From assembly GCA_040218145.1 (NCBI GenBank), contig JAVJQK010000076.1:62001-126000 (forward strand): a stretch of DNA of 64,000 bases, in the 5' to 3' direction. Shown here piece by piece: positions 46,160 to 54,538 of this stretch. Within the stretch, counting starts at the first letter, position 1. Each line of letters opens with the position of its first letter. The notes below the pieces were generated by a model, which had not been told where the DNA came from, searched no databases, and was given only the letters and a program-made list of their open reading frames with translations. The stretch comes from Sandaracinaceae bacterium. GTDB taxonomy: Bacteria > Myxococcota_A > Polyangia > Polyangiales > Sandaracinaceae. The translations under genes and the position numbers were made by a program.

Positions 46160-47548
46160 TCAGATCAGGATCGACGTGCACACCCCCGTGGGGACGTCGC
46201 AGGTCAGCGGGTCGCAGCAGTCGGCGTCGCTCTCGCAGGTCGTGCCGCAGGTGCCGTCACCGCCGCAGGTGTAGCCGCCCGGGCAGTCGCCGCAGCGGTC
46301 GCAGGTCGGCGGCGGGGTGTCGGGGCAGTCCTCTCCGACCTCGAGGATCGCGCGGTCGTAGTGCACGCCGAGCGAGCCCGCGGCCTCGACGCGGCGCCCG
46401 AAGACGGAGCCGTAGATCTCGCTCTCTCCCGTGAACGAGATCGGCGCGCGCGGCGCGTAGAGGTTGCCGACGAAGGCCGAGGTGCCCTGGAGCGAGACCT
46501 CACCCGCGCCGCCGACGTAGACGCGCGTCGCCGCGGGGCGCTCCGGGTCGCCGAAGCTCAGGGTGCCGGCGCCCTGCAGCGTGCCGGCGATGAAGACGTC
46601 GAGCTCCCCCTCCGGGCCCAGCTCCACGTTCAGGCTCCCGGCGATGGTCACGTCGCCGCCCACGAAGAGCGCGGTGCGCCCCGCGACCTCCAGGGTGAGG
46701 CCGCCGGTCCCACCGATGCCGTCGAGGTAGAAGCGCCCGCAAGGCAGCGTGATCCGGTGCTCGCTCACGAGGTCCGTGTACGCGTCGGGGGCGAGGTCGA
46801 CCTCGGCGTTGTGGTTGTCGGTCGCGGTGGCGGCGACGATGGCGCCGATGTCGAGCACGTCGTCTCCGCAGGGGCAGGGGGGCGCGACGCTGACCGGCCC
46901 GGTGATCGTGTCGCCACCGACGCGCACGCCGACGGCCGTCGAGCCCGCGGGCTGGTGCAGGTCGCGCGCGATGGAGAAGCTCCCGATCCCCGCGACGTCT
47001 CCGACCACGCGCGCGTCCCGCGCGACCGCGCCTTCGCCCGTCAACCGCACGCTGCCGCCCGCGCGGAGATCGCCCCCGACGCGGATGCCAGACCCGACGA
47101 AGGTCACCTCGTCGAGCCCCGCGGAGCTCAGCGTGCCGCCGATGTCGACGGTCGACGTGGACGAGAAGGTCCCGTTGGTGCCCACCGGACCGCCGGAGTC
47201 GGTGATGGTGCCGTCGGCGTCGCTGTCGAACGAGTCGGTCACGAACGAGCCCACGGGCTCGAACGACTCACACGCGCAGACCGCGTAGCGGAACACACGC
47301 TCCGCCACTTCGCCCGTGCACACGTCGCGCGTCGCGCCCGGCACCACCACGGCCGGGCCACGCCCGGCGCAGAACGCGGCGCGGCCGTCCGAGAGGGGCG
47401 CGGCGTCGGTGGCGGGCGCGCCGTCGGTCGGCGTGGGGCTGCCGTCGAGTGACGCGCCCCCGTCGGAGGTGGCCACCACGTCGGTGCCGCCACAGGCCGC
47501 CGCGAGGATGAGGGCCGCGACGAAGGTCAGGCTGTTCTGTGCGTGCAT
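46160..47548 (-). CDS. Lipoprotein with polymer-forming beta-helix-like domain and Cys-rich tail
   Basis: 462 residues from ATG 47548 (GGGGTG upstream). Lipobox LAAAC (Cys19), then a short DGxP/TDAAP linker. The main domain (about 100-400) has repeated beta turns with right-handed-helix rhythm (VDIGGTLSSAGLDEVTFVG, IRVGGDLRAGGSVRLTG, LFVGGDVTIAGSLNVELG), reminiscent of bactofilin or pilus-tip collagen-binding domains. The tail (CDRCGDCPGGYTCGGDGTC, CESDADCCDPLTC) is a Dickkopf-like Cys module. Probably a surface structural protein. Confidence 0.82.
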   Translation of the reverse strand: MHAQNSLTFVAALILAAACGGTDVVATSDGGASLDGSPTPTDGAPATDAAPLSDGRAAFCAGRGPAVVVPGATRDVCTGEVAERVFRYAVCACESFEPVGSFVTDSFDSDADGTITDSGGPVGTNGTFSSTSTVDIGGTLSSAGLDEVTFVGSGIRVGGDLRAGGSVRLTGEGAVARDARVVGDVAGIGSFSIARDLHQPAGSTAVGVRVGGDTITGPVSVAPPCPCGDDVLDIGAIVAATATDNHNAEVDLAPDAYTDLVSEHRITLPCGRFYLDGIGGTGGLTLEVAGRTALFVGGDVTIAGSLNVELGPEGELDVFIAGTLQGAGTLSFGDPERPAATRVYVGGAGEVSLQGTSAFVGNLYAPRAPISFTGESEIYGSVFGRRVEAAGSLGVHYDRAILEVGEDCPDTPPPTCDRCGDCPGGYTCGGDGTCGTTCESDADCCDPLTCDVPTGVCTSILI

Positions 47549-47632
47549 GTCACCCCAGTGACGCGACCCACGGGATCGGGTCACGGGAATTTCGACCTTG
47601 CTCGAGATCCACTTTCGTCGACACCCTCGCCC

Positions 47633-48622
47633 GTGGCCCGCGGCGCCATCGCGATCGTCCTCTCTCTCCTCGCGCTCGGAGCGCGCGGCCGCGCACAGGG
47701 CCAAGCGCCCTCGCTGCGGGTGCACATCGTCGACGACGGCGACCTCGGCCCCTTGCGCGACCGGCTGCGCGGGCAGCTCAGCGACGTCGACCTGTCGCTG
47801 TCGGTCGGGCCCGACGCCGGGGCCTCGCACGACGTCCTGCTCCGGTTCGAGGGGATGGACAGCCTGGACGGCCCGACGCCACAGCTCACCGTCCTCGTCA
47901 CCATGCCCGCGGAGGGCGCGACCCTGCGCCAGCGCCTGCGGCCGATGGGTCGCGGCGGCGAGCGCTCCGCCCTGCTCGAGCAGGCGGCGATGTTCGTCCG
48001 CGCCACGCTCCTCGCGCTCGCGGAGGGCGGCACCCTCGGCGTGGAGGCCGCCGATCCGCCCGAGCCCGATCCGGTCACCGAGGTCGACCCGCCAGCTCAG
48101 CGCGTGCAGCCGGCGATCGCCGTCGGCGTGTGGGGCGCAATCGACGGGCAGACCACGTTCGGCCAGCGCGGGCTCGAGCTCGCCTTCGCCCTCGAGCTCG
48201 ACGTCGTACGTCTCGGCGCGCGGCTGGCGTTCGGGCTGCCGAGCGAGAGCGAGGACGATCGCGCGCGCCTCCACCTCTGGCACCACGGCGCCGACGCCTA
48301 CGTCTCGCTCGAGGGCGAGCCGGTCGAGGGCGTGCATCTCGGCGCGGGCGCGTCTCTGGGCGTGGCCCTCGTCCACCGCTCCACGGAGCCCGTCCAGCCC
48401 GGGATCGCGTCCACCCCGCCCGCCTGGACGGCCTCCTTTCGCCTCGGCCCGAGGCTGTCCGCGCGCTGGCGGCCCCGGGGCAGCCGCCTCGAGCTGGAGC
48501 TCGCGTTCGCGCTGGATATCGTGCCCTCGCCCGTCGTGTTCGCCTACGCGCCAGATGGGGCGGCCCGGTCGCTCTGGCCGGCTCAGCCGCGCCTCGGCGT
48601 CGCCCTCCGGATGTTACCGTGA
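47633..48622 (+). CDS. Secreted hypothetical protein, likely beta-barrel or beta-rich
   Basis: 329 residues from GTG 47633, signal peptide AIAIVLSLLALGARGRAQG. The N-terminal half carries LRVHIVDDGDLGPLRDRLRGQLS and an alpha/beta pattern; the second half has alternating amphipathic strands (AIAVGVWGAIDGQTTF, LELAFALELDVVRLGARLAFGL, GVHLGAGASLGVALVH, RLELELAFALDIVPSPVVFAY) and ends in Phe/Leu-rich strands, as outer-membrane beta-barrels do. No lipobox. Divergent to the previous gene; 40 bp before the sigma factor on the same strand, so possibly its cotranscribed target. Confidence 0.75.
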   Translation: MARGAIAIVLSLLALGARGRAQGQAPSLRVHIVDDGDLGPLRDRLRGQLSDVDLSLSVGPDAGASHDVLLRFEGMDSLDGPTPQLTVLVTMPAEGATLRQRLRPMGRGGERSALLEQAAMFVRATLLALAEGGTLGVEAADPPEPDPVTEVDPPAQRVQPAIAVGVWGAIDGQTTFGQRGLELAFALELDVVRLGARLAFGLPSESEDDRARLHLWHHGADAYVSLEGEPVEGVHLGAGASLGVALVHRSTEPVQPGIASTPPAWTASFRLGPRLSARWRPRGSRLELELAFALDIVPSPVVFAYAPDGAARSLWPAQPRLGVALRMLP

Positions 48623-48662
48623 CCCGATCCGCGCCCCCGTGACACCGAGGTCATGGAGCGTG

Positions 48663-49235
48663 ATGTCCGCGAGACCCCTGATGCAGCCCGAGCCGTCGAC
48701 GGATCCTCTGACCGCGTTGGCCATGCGCGCCGCGGGGGGCGACGCGTCGGCGCAGGAGGAGCTCATCACCGCGACCCTCCCGCGCGTCCGCAACCTGGTC
48801 CGTTACCTCGTCCGCGGGGACCAGGACGTCGACGACATCGCTCAGGACGCGCTCGTCACGGTGCTCCGTCGGCTGCACACGTTCCGCGCGGAGAGCGGCT
48901 TCTCCACCTGGCTCCGTGCCGTGGTGAGCCGCGTCGCGCTCGACGTGATGCGCAAGCGGCGTCGGCGAGAGAAGCTGGCCCCGCGCGCGCCCGCGCCGCA
49001 CCTCGAGCTGGTGGCGGACGTCTCAAGGCTGCCCGACGCGTACCTCGAGCACCGTCGCGCCGTCACGCTGCTCGAGAGGCTCCCCGAGGAGCAGCGGCTG
49101 GCGCTCGTGCTCCATCACGTCGCGGGCATGACCGTGCCCGAGATCGCCGAGCAGCTCGAGGCGCGGCCCGAGACCGTGCGCAGCCGCCTTCGCCTCGGGC
49201 TGAAGAAGCTCCGCCAGCTCGAGGGGGCGCGATGA
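48663..49235 (+). CDS. ECF sigma factor
   Basis: 190 residues from ATG 48663 (GTG 48660 also in frame), with GGAG just upstream. Region 2: PRVRNLVRYLVRGDQDVDDIAQDALVTVLRR (about 35-65) with the DIAQD core-binding motif, and FSTWLRAVVSRVALDVMRKRRRR for -10 binding. Region 4 from residue about 125: LPEEQRLALVLHHVAGMTVPEIAE then ETVRSRLRLGLKKL for -35 binding. Close to the RpoE/CarQ-like ECFs of myxobacteria. Overlaps the next gene by four bases, the usual sigma/anti-sigma arrangement. Confidence 0.92.
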   Translation: MSARPLMQPEPSTDPLTALAMRAAGGDASAQEELITATLPRVRNLVRYLVRGDQDVDDIAQDALVTVLRRLHTFRAESGFSTWLRAVVSRVALDVMRKRRRREKLAPRAPAPHLELVADVSRLPDAYLEHRRAVTLLERLPEEQRLALVLHHVAGMTVPEIAEQLEARPETVRSRLRLGLKKLRQLEGAR

Positions 49236-50119
49236 CCGAGAGGCCCGACAGCGACGTGCTGCCCCGCTCGCTCGAGGTCGATCTGGACGGAGCGGGGCCG
49301 GCCGTCCCGATCTCCGCCGCGCGGCGACGCGCGATGACCCAGGAGATCCTGGCCGCGGCGCGCGCAGAGGCGCCTCGACCGGCCGAGGCGGCGGTCTCGC
49401 CGCGCGGTCGGAGGCGGCTGCGGGCGTGGGTCCTCGTGGCCGCGGCGATGCTGGTGTGCGCGGGCGCGATGGCGGCCGTCGCGGCGTGGCCGACGAGAGA
49501 GGAGCCGCGCCCCGAATCTCCGAGCGCGCCGGTGGAGCTGCCGCAGCCCGAGGTCACGTCACCCGCCGACACGGAGGACACGGCGCCCGAGGACACGTCA
49601 CCCGAGGACACGGCGCCCGCAGATAACCCGCTGGAGGTCACGGCGCCCGAGGTCACGTCACCCGAGGACACGGCGCCCGAGGTCACACCTCCTCGTCGAC
49701 GCAGTCGCGCGCTCCAGCCGAGTCCCGCGCCGACCAGCCCCGAGGACGGGCTCGCGGTGGCCAACGGCCTGCGCGCAGAGCGCCGCTGGGATGCGGCCGA
49801 GCGCGCCTACCTGGCCGTCGTGGGTCGCTTCCCCTCGAGCGAGCAGGCCTACGCCGCGCGGCTGGCCGCGGCCGATCTACAGCTGAGCCACACCCGGCGC
49901 CCCGCTCGCGCGCTGGCCAGCTACCAGGCCGCCCTCGCCGCGCGCCCCGCGGGCCCTTTGGCCGCGCAGGCGCGCTTCGGGATCGCCCGCGCCCTGCGGC
50001 GGCTGGGTCGAACGGTCGAGGAGCGCCGCGCGCTCGAGGCGTATCTGGCCGCGCACCCCGATGACCTCCGCGCGTCGTCCGCCCGCGCCCGCCTCGCCGA
50101 GCTCACCGACGGGCGCTGA
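49232..50119 (+). CDS. Single-pass membrane protein with TPR domain, possible anti-sigma factor
   Basis: 295 residues from ATG 49232, coupled to the sigma gene (ATGA). Cytosolic N-terminus about 1-62 without a zinc-finger HxxxCxxC, one membrane helix (about 64-87, AWVLVAAAMLVCAGAMAAVAAW), an extracytoplasmic linker of APEDT/SPEDT/EVTSP pentads (about 103-160), and a C-terminal TPR/YbgF-like region (ERRWDAAERAYLAVVGRFPSS, ALASYQAALAARP, EERRALEAYLAAHP). Position suggests it controls the sigma factor; its N-terminal part lacks the known ZAS motif, so the mode would differ. Confidence 0.82.
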   Translation: MTERPDSDVLPRSLEVDLDGAGPAVPISAARRRAMTQEILAAARAEAPRPAEAAVSPRGRRRLRAWVLVAAAMLVCAGAMAAVAAWPTREEPRPESPSAPVELPQPEVTSPADTEDTAPEDTSPEDTAPADNPLEVTAPEVTSPEDTAPEVTPPRRRSRALQPSPAPTSPEDGLAVANGLRAERRWDAAERAYLAVVGRFPSSEQAYAARLAAADLQLSHTRRPARALASYQAALAARPAGPLAAQARFGIARALRRLGRTVEERRALEAYLAAHPDDLRASSARARLAELTDGR

Positions 50120-50173
50120 CCTCACGGCACTGCCTCACCGGGAAGCCGTCGCGCTCGGCCATGAGGGCTCGAG

Positions 50174-51352
50174 TCACTCAGACCGGAACAGATCCGCGAG
50201 TCTCTCGAGCGCACCCTGGTCCCCCTGGTGGGTCTGATCGAAGAGAGGATAGCGGCGGCGAGCGGCCTCGATGAGCTCGGCCTCGCCCGCGGCGAGGCGA
50301 CTCGAGGCCGACGCCGCCGGCGAGGCCTCGAGCGCCCCCATCAGGCCATCCTCGACCAGCGTGCGGCGCGCGGCCACGAGCACGAGCCGGCTGAGCCAAC
50401 GCCGATCCACCAGGCGCTCGGCGGCGTCACGGCGGGACGCGTCGTCGCTGGAGGCGACCGCGTCCCGCAGCAGGCCATAGAGGCGCTCGTCCTCCGGCAG
50501 GCGGCCGTGTCGTCGCACCTCCCCCAGACGCTCCTGCACCGCCTCGACGTCGCCATCCACCAGGGCGACCCAGCCCCGCAGCAACGCGATCTGGCTCGGG
50601 TGGACGCCGAGCGCCGTGGCGTCCGCGAGCCAGCTCTCGATGGCACGCGCGGCCCTCTCGTCGCGCCCGCCATGGATCTCGCAGCAGGCCCGGGCGCCGC
50701 CGACCAGCACGCGCTCGATCCGACCGAGGTCCGGGTGAACCTCGTCCAGGCGCTGCGAAGCCGCGGGCAGCCAGCGATCCAGAGAGCGCCGAACGTCTTC
50801 CCGCGCGAAGGGGGCCGGCGGCGAAGACGGAAGCTCCCCGCAGTGACCGGCGCGGGCGTAGGTCAGCTGCGCGAGCGCGCTCACGAGCCGTCGCAGGACG
50901 ACGTCGTCGAGCGCGTCCAGGCGGAGCCGCGACGCCTCGTAGACGAGCACCTGCTTCGGCACGCGCTGCTCGGAGGCGACGGTCTGCGACACGAGCGCGG
51001 CGAAGAACAAGGCCTGATCGGTGTCGGGGTCGAGCTGGACGCTCTCCTCGAGCCTCGGCGCCAACGACGTGCGTGGACGCCACCCCTCGTCGAGCAAGGC
51101 GGCGCCCTCGTCACGGCGGTCGAACATGGCTACCGCGAGGCGCTCGGCCGCTCGCGGAGAGCGAGCGGCCTCCGCGAGACGTCGGACTACCGAGCGGCCC
51201 CGATCCCCGTCCTCGTCCATCGCCGCCCGGAGGGCGACGTGCACGTGCACCGACGTTCGGTCGAGCCGCGCCGCCAGAGGCGACTCCGGCTCGGGATCAC
51301 TGCACCCGAGCGCCAACGCGAGCGCGGACCCTACGATCCAGCCAGCCCTCAC
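50174..51352 (-). CDS. Lipoprotein, helical repeat, hypothetical
   Basis: 392 residues from GTG 51352 (GGTGAG upstream). Lipobox LALGC (Cys17). The rest is almost all helical with Arg/Asp/Glu-rich amphipathic repeats (SVVRRLAEAARSPRAAERLAVAMFDRR over about 53-79, DDVVLRRLVSALAQLTYARAG), reading like a TPR/HEAT superhelix. A CC pair at ARACCEIH. Not recognised. Its stop is 55 bp beyond that of the convergent membrane/TPR gene. Confidence 0.78.
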   Translation of the reverse strand: MRAGWIVGSALALALGCSDPEPESPLAARLDRTSVHVHVALRAAMDEDGDRGRSVVRRLAEAARSPRAAERLAVAMFDRRDEGAALLDEGWRPRTSLAPRLEESVQLDPDTDQALFFAALVSQTVASEQRVPKQVLVYEASRLRLDALDDVVLRRLVSALAQLTYARAGHCGELPSSPPAPFAREDVRRSLDRWLPAASQRLDEVHPDLGRIERVLVGGARACCEIHGGRDERAARAIESWLADATALGVHPSQIALLRGWVALVDGDVEAVQERLGEVRRHGRLPEDERLYGLLRDAVASSDDASRRDAAERLVDRRWLSRLVLVAARRTLVEDGLMGALEASPAASASSRLAAGEAELIEAARRRYPLFDQTHQGDQGALERLADLFRSE

Positions 51353-51510
51353 GCTCTCACCCTTCGCCCACCTTCAACGCCCGAGGTCTCCTGCCGGGAT
51401 CCTGAGGTCATCGAACCTATCGGCCACTAGGAAATGTCGCCGAGTGTCATAGGTTTTCTCTATCTGAGCCGCTGGATCGAGGCGGTCGCCCGCTCGGGCG
51501 CGATCCCGTG

Positions 51511-52065
51511 TCAGCAGCCGTCGACGGAGCCGCCGCGGCTGGCGACACGCGAGCAGATGCAGCTGCGGTCGGCGCCGTTGGCGCAGAAGCCGACGCTGCT
51601 GCCCGCGGGGCGAAGACAGAAGAGGCCGGGCGGGCAGTCCGTCATCACGAACCCACCGCATTCCGGGGCGAAGTCGGCGCAGAAGGCGTCGTCGGGCGAG
51701 GCGCCGGTCCAGCAGCGGTCACCCTCATCGCACGGGTTGGTGTCCCCGCAGGCGTCTCCGACGCGGCAGATCATTCCGGCGTCCCTCACGCCCGAGTCCG
51801 TGGGGCCCGCGTCGGTCTCGAGCCCAGCGTCATCGTCCGCGCCCGCGTCTTCGAGGCCCGCGTCGTCGAGCCCGGAGTCGACCGGCCCTGCGTCGTCACG
51901 CCCTGCGTCAGTGGAGCCCGCGTCCATCAGCGCCGCGTCGGCCGCGGTGGACGCGTCGTCGGCCCCCGCGTCGGTGTCGGCGTCGGAGCCGCACCCGCTG
52001 GCGACGAGGAGCGAGGCGATCACCGTGAATCGAACGAGAGAGAGAGAAGTGAATCGAGTAAGCAA
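51511..52065 (-). CDS. Lipoprotein with DAG linker and Cys-rich tail; TTG start
   Basis: 184 residues from a TTG at 52065, chosen because GGAGG lies 5 bases before it and it gives a good signal peptide (SLVRFTVIASLLVASGC). The open frame continues upstream to 52158 without a ribosome site. After Cys comes a DAG/DSG/DDAG linker (about residues 30-95), then a Cys-rich domain (CRVGDACGDTNPCDEGDRC, MTDCPPGLFCLRPAG, CSICSR-like end) with about 12 Cys, EGF/Dickkopf-like. Surface protein; function unknown. 110 bp from the divergent paralogue gene. Confidence 0.8.
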   Translation of the reverse strand: MLTRFTSLSLVRFTVIASLLVASGCGSDADTDAGADDASTAADAALMDAGSTDAGRDDAGPVDSGLDDAGLEDAGADDDAGLETDAGPTDSGVRDAGMICRVGDACGDTNPCDEGDRCWTGASPDDAFCADFAPECGGFVMTDCPPGLFCLRPAGSSVGFCANGADRSCICSRVASRGGSVDGC

Positions 52066-52175
52066 GCTGACCTCCAGCCGGAGGTCTGGCGCGCGCCCCC
52101 GCGGACGCCATGTGTCCCGTGGAGAAAACGCACGCAGATTCAACTTGGGGCGGAACATGCCGTTATGTTTGTCAC

Positions 52176-52778
52176 GTGACCGACTGGCCTTTCGCTCCGG
52201 GTGACAGCCCGTTCCGCATGAAGGGGCTGGCGTACCGCGCGCTCTATCAGTTCGTCGAGCGGGAGATCGAAGGCGGTCGGGACGCGTTCGTGGCGTCGCT
52301 GCCCCGCAGCCATCGGACGTTCGCGCGGCAGCCGTTCATGGCGGCCAGCTGGTACGACCTTGCGCCCGTGGTGGCGATGAACGAGACGGCCGCGTCGATG
52401 ATGCGGATGGACGTCGACACCTTCATGCGCGTGCGGGGCGAGGCGCAGGCGGAGGAGGACCTGGGCGGGGTCTACTCCTGGTTGCTCAAGATCGCGTCGC
52501 CGGGGGCGGTGGTGGGCGGATTCCCCCGGCTGACGACGCGCTACTTCGACTGGGGCGGGGTCGAGGTCGAGAAGCTGGCGGACGCCCACGTGCGGATCTG
52601 GCGCCTCGGGGTGCCCGACTACTTCGCGCACTGGTACGTCGCCGTCTCGGTCCCGTTCATGACCTACGCGATCCAGAAGGCGGGCGGGAAGGGGGTTCGG
52701 ATCGAGACCGAGCTCTCCGCCGACGCCCCGGCGCACGGCGTCCGCTGCAGCAAGATCGCGTTCGACGTGCGGTGGTGA
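52176..52778 (+). CDS. Hypothetical protein, paralogue of the gene at 38328
   Basis: 200 residues from GTG 52176, where similarity to the paralogue begins (VTDWPFAPGDSPFRMKGLAY). In both copies the key blocks are FRMKGLAYRAL, RQPF, AASWYD, QAE-DL-GVY and YFD-G. The two are clearly related but diverged (roughly a third to 40 percent identity by eye over 200 residues). Cytosolic, no known catalytic motif. Possibly in the TIGR02265/DUF2378 paralogous family of myxobacteria. Its TGA abuts the stop of the convergent gene (TGATCA). Confidence 0.75.
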   Translation: MTDWPFAPGDSPFRMKGLAYRALYQFVEREIEGGRDAFVASLPRSHRTFARQPFMAASWYDLAPVVAMNETAASMMRMDVDTFMRVRGEAQAEEDLGGVYSWLLKIASPGAVVGGFPRLTTRYFDWGGVEVEKLADAHVRIWRLGVPDYFAHWYVAVSVPFMTYAIQKAGGKGVRIETELSADAPAHGVRCSKIAFDVRW

Positions 52779-53480
52779 TCAGAGCGCGCCGCGCACGGAG
52801 GCGAGCGCTCCGTCCGGGAGGGGCGCCACTCCGACCATGACCGGGAGCGAGCCTCCGCCGTTGGCGTGCCCCACCTCGTAGCCGAGCACCGCGCCCGCCA
52901 GAGGCAGGAGCCCGGCCGCGACGAGGGCGGCCGGCAGCGCGTCCTGGTCGAGGGCGAGGACCACGAACGGGACCGCGACCGCGCCGCCGATCATCTGCCC
53001 GAGGAACGCGTGCCCGAAGTTGCCGCGACCGTTCGTGAGGTGGGCGGCGAGCGTGACCCCCGCCGTGACGCTCAAGGCGCCGGCGACCGTGCCGCTTCCG
53101 GCCGCGATCATCAGCCAGGTGGGGCTCGCGTTCTCCTCGAAGGCGGCCCAGATGGCGAGCGCGCCGACGCCCCCACCGACCACCGCGCCGAGCAGGCCCC
53201 CGCCGAGCTCCGCGAGGATCCGGCCGACGTCGCCGTTGACGTCTCCGGCCAAGATCACGTCGCCGTCGGTGCCGCGAGCGAGGTAGCGGTCGGGCGGGAC
53301 CGGGGGGTGTCGCCCTACGGGGCGGCCCTCCGCGCGGCCCATCTCGCGCGACGCCCAGCGGATCACGTCCGAGTCGCTGACCTCGGGATCGGCGCGGATG
53401 AAGTCACCGCTCACCTCTTCCTGTGCGTCCGCCAGGGCCGGCGCGGCGAGCAGAGCGAGGGCGAGGAGCGCGGACCTCAT
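52779..53480 (-). CDS. Exported Gly/Ala-rich membrane protein, hypothetical
   Basis: 233 residues from ATG 53480 (ATG 53498 also possible), signal peptide RSALLALALLAAPALADAQ. A charged periplasmic part (residues about 20-75) is followed by four Gly/Ala-rich hydrophobic segments (LAELGGGLLGAVVGGGVGALAIW, MIAAGSGTVAGALSVTAGVTLAAH, QMIGGAVAVPFVVLALDQ, LVAAGLLPLAGAVLGYEVGH), like glycine-zipper envelope proteins. Not recognised. Confidence 0.7.
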   Translation of the reverse strand: MRSALLALALLAAPALADAQEEVSGDFIRADPEVSDSDVIRWASREMGRAEGRPVGRHPPVPPDRYLARGTDGDVILAGDVNGDVGRILAELGGGLLGAVVGGGVGALAIWAAFEENASPTWLMIAAGSGTVAGALSVTAGVTLAAHLTNGRGNFGHAFLGQMIGGAVAVPFVVLALDQDALPAALVAAGLLPLAGAVLGYEVGHANGGGSLPVMVGVAPLPDGALASVRGAL

Positions 53481-53517
53481 GGAACCAGCATGGGCCATCG
53501 CGTCGGCCGCGAAAAGG

Positions 53518-54471
53518 TCAGCGGGCGATGCCGCCGGCGGACGCGGGCTGGGTGCCGTGACGCTCGAGGAAGCGGAGCGCGGCGCGGCCGGCCGCGGGCG
53601 AGGCGAGGGCCTCGGCGTGGTCGGCGCCCGGGATGGGCACCAGGCTGCACTGCGCGGCGCACGCGCGCTGGAGAGCGCGGGCGTTCTCGAACGGGACCAC
53701 GCGGTCTTCCTCGCCGTGGAGGAGGAGCACGCGGGCGTGGGTGCGGGCGATGGCGACGCGGGTGTCGGCGGCGTCGGGGGAGAACCCGCCGAGCTCGCCC
53801 GCGTCGTCGACGATCCAGTCGAGCACGGCGCTCGGGAGCCACGCGCCCGCCGGGACGTGGTGGGCCGCCTGGGGCGGCACGACGTCGCGGAGCGAGGCGA
53901 AGGTCGAGGAGCTGACGACGGCCCGGATGCGCGGGTCGATCGCGGCGAGCTGGATGCCGACCGCGCCGCCGTAGGACGCGCCGAAGACGCTGACCGGGCC
54001 CTCCACGAGCCCGAGGATCTCGAGCTGATCGAGGAGCTGCGAGAGATCGCGGGACTCGCGCACGCCGTAGGTGAGGAAGCGGCCGCTCGAGCCGCCGTGA
54101 CCGCGCAGATCGACGAGGACGGCGCGCATGCCGGCGTCGCGGAGGGTGCGACCGAAGCCCACGAGCGCGCGCTTGTCGTCCCGGATGCCGTGGAGCAGGA
54201 GGGTGGTGCCGCGCGCGGGGCCGTCAGGGTCGAAGACCCACGCCTCGAGGAGCGCGGACGGCGGGCCCACCTCGGCCCGGATCGCGCGCGAGACGTCGGC
54301 GGGCGCCTCCATCATCGCCACCTCGGCGCGCCCGTAGTTGGGGGCTTTGACGATCGCCCAGGCGCCCGCGACGCGCACGCGGCCCGCCGCGAGCAGGGCG
54401 AGGCTGAGCGCGATCGCCAGCATCACCCACTTTCGTGGCCACCCCGCACCGCTGCGTCGTGCATCCCCCAT
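53518..54471 (-). CDS. Membrane-anchored alpha/beta-hydrolase
   Basis: 317 residues from ATG 54471. One N-terminal membrane helix (about 14-36, WVMLAIALSLALLAAGRVRVAG). Hydrolase domain: LLLHGIRDDKRALVGF oxyanion loop, VDLRGHGGSSGR, nucleophile in VFGASYGGAVG, Asp in HGEEDRVVPFE, His in PGADHAEAL. Similar in style to the acyl-peptidase or dienelactone-hydrolase-like proteins with an N-anchor. Divergent to the kinase at 54539 (67-bp gap). Substrate unknown. Confidence 0.87.
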   Translation of the reverse strand: MGDARRSGAGWPRKWVMLAIALSLALLAAGRVRVAGAWAIVKAPNYGRAEVAMMEAPADVSRAIRAEVGPPSALLEAWVFDPDGPARGTTLLLHGIRDDKRALVGFGRTLRDAGMRAVLVDLRGHGGSSGRFLTYGVRESRDLSQLLDQLEILGLVEGPVSVFGASYGGAVGIQLAAIDPRIRAVVSSSTFASLRDVVPPQAAHHVPAGAWLPSAVLDWIVDDAGELGGFSPDAADTRVAIARTHARVLLLHGEEDRVVPFENARALQRACAAQCSLVPIPGADHAEALASPAAGRAALRFLERHGTQPASAGGIAR

Positions 54472-54538
54472 GCGCCGTCCGTACGGAGCGACCCGAGCGG
54501 GTATTTCACCCTTGGGTCCTCGTGTATGCTTCGGCACC

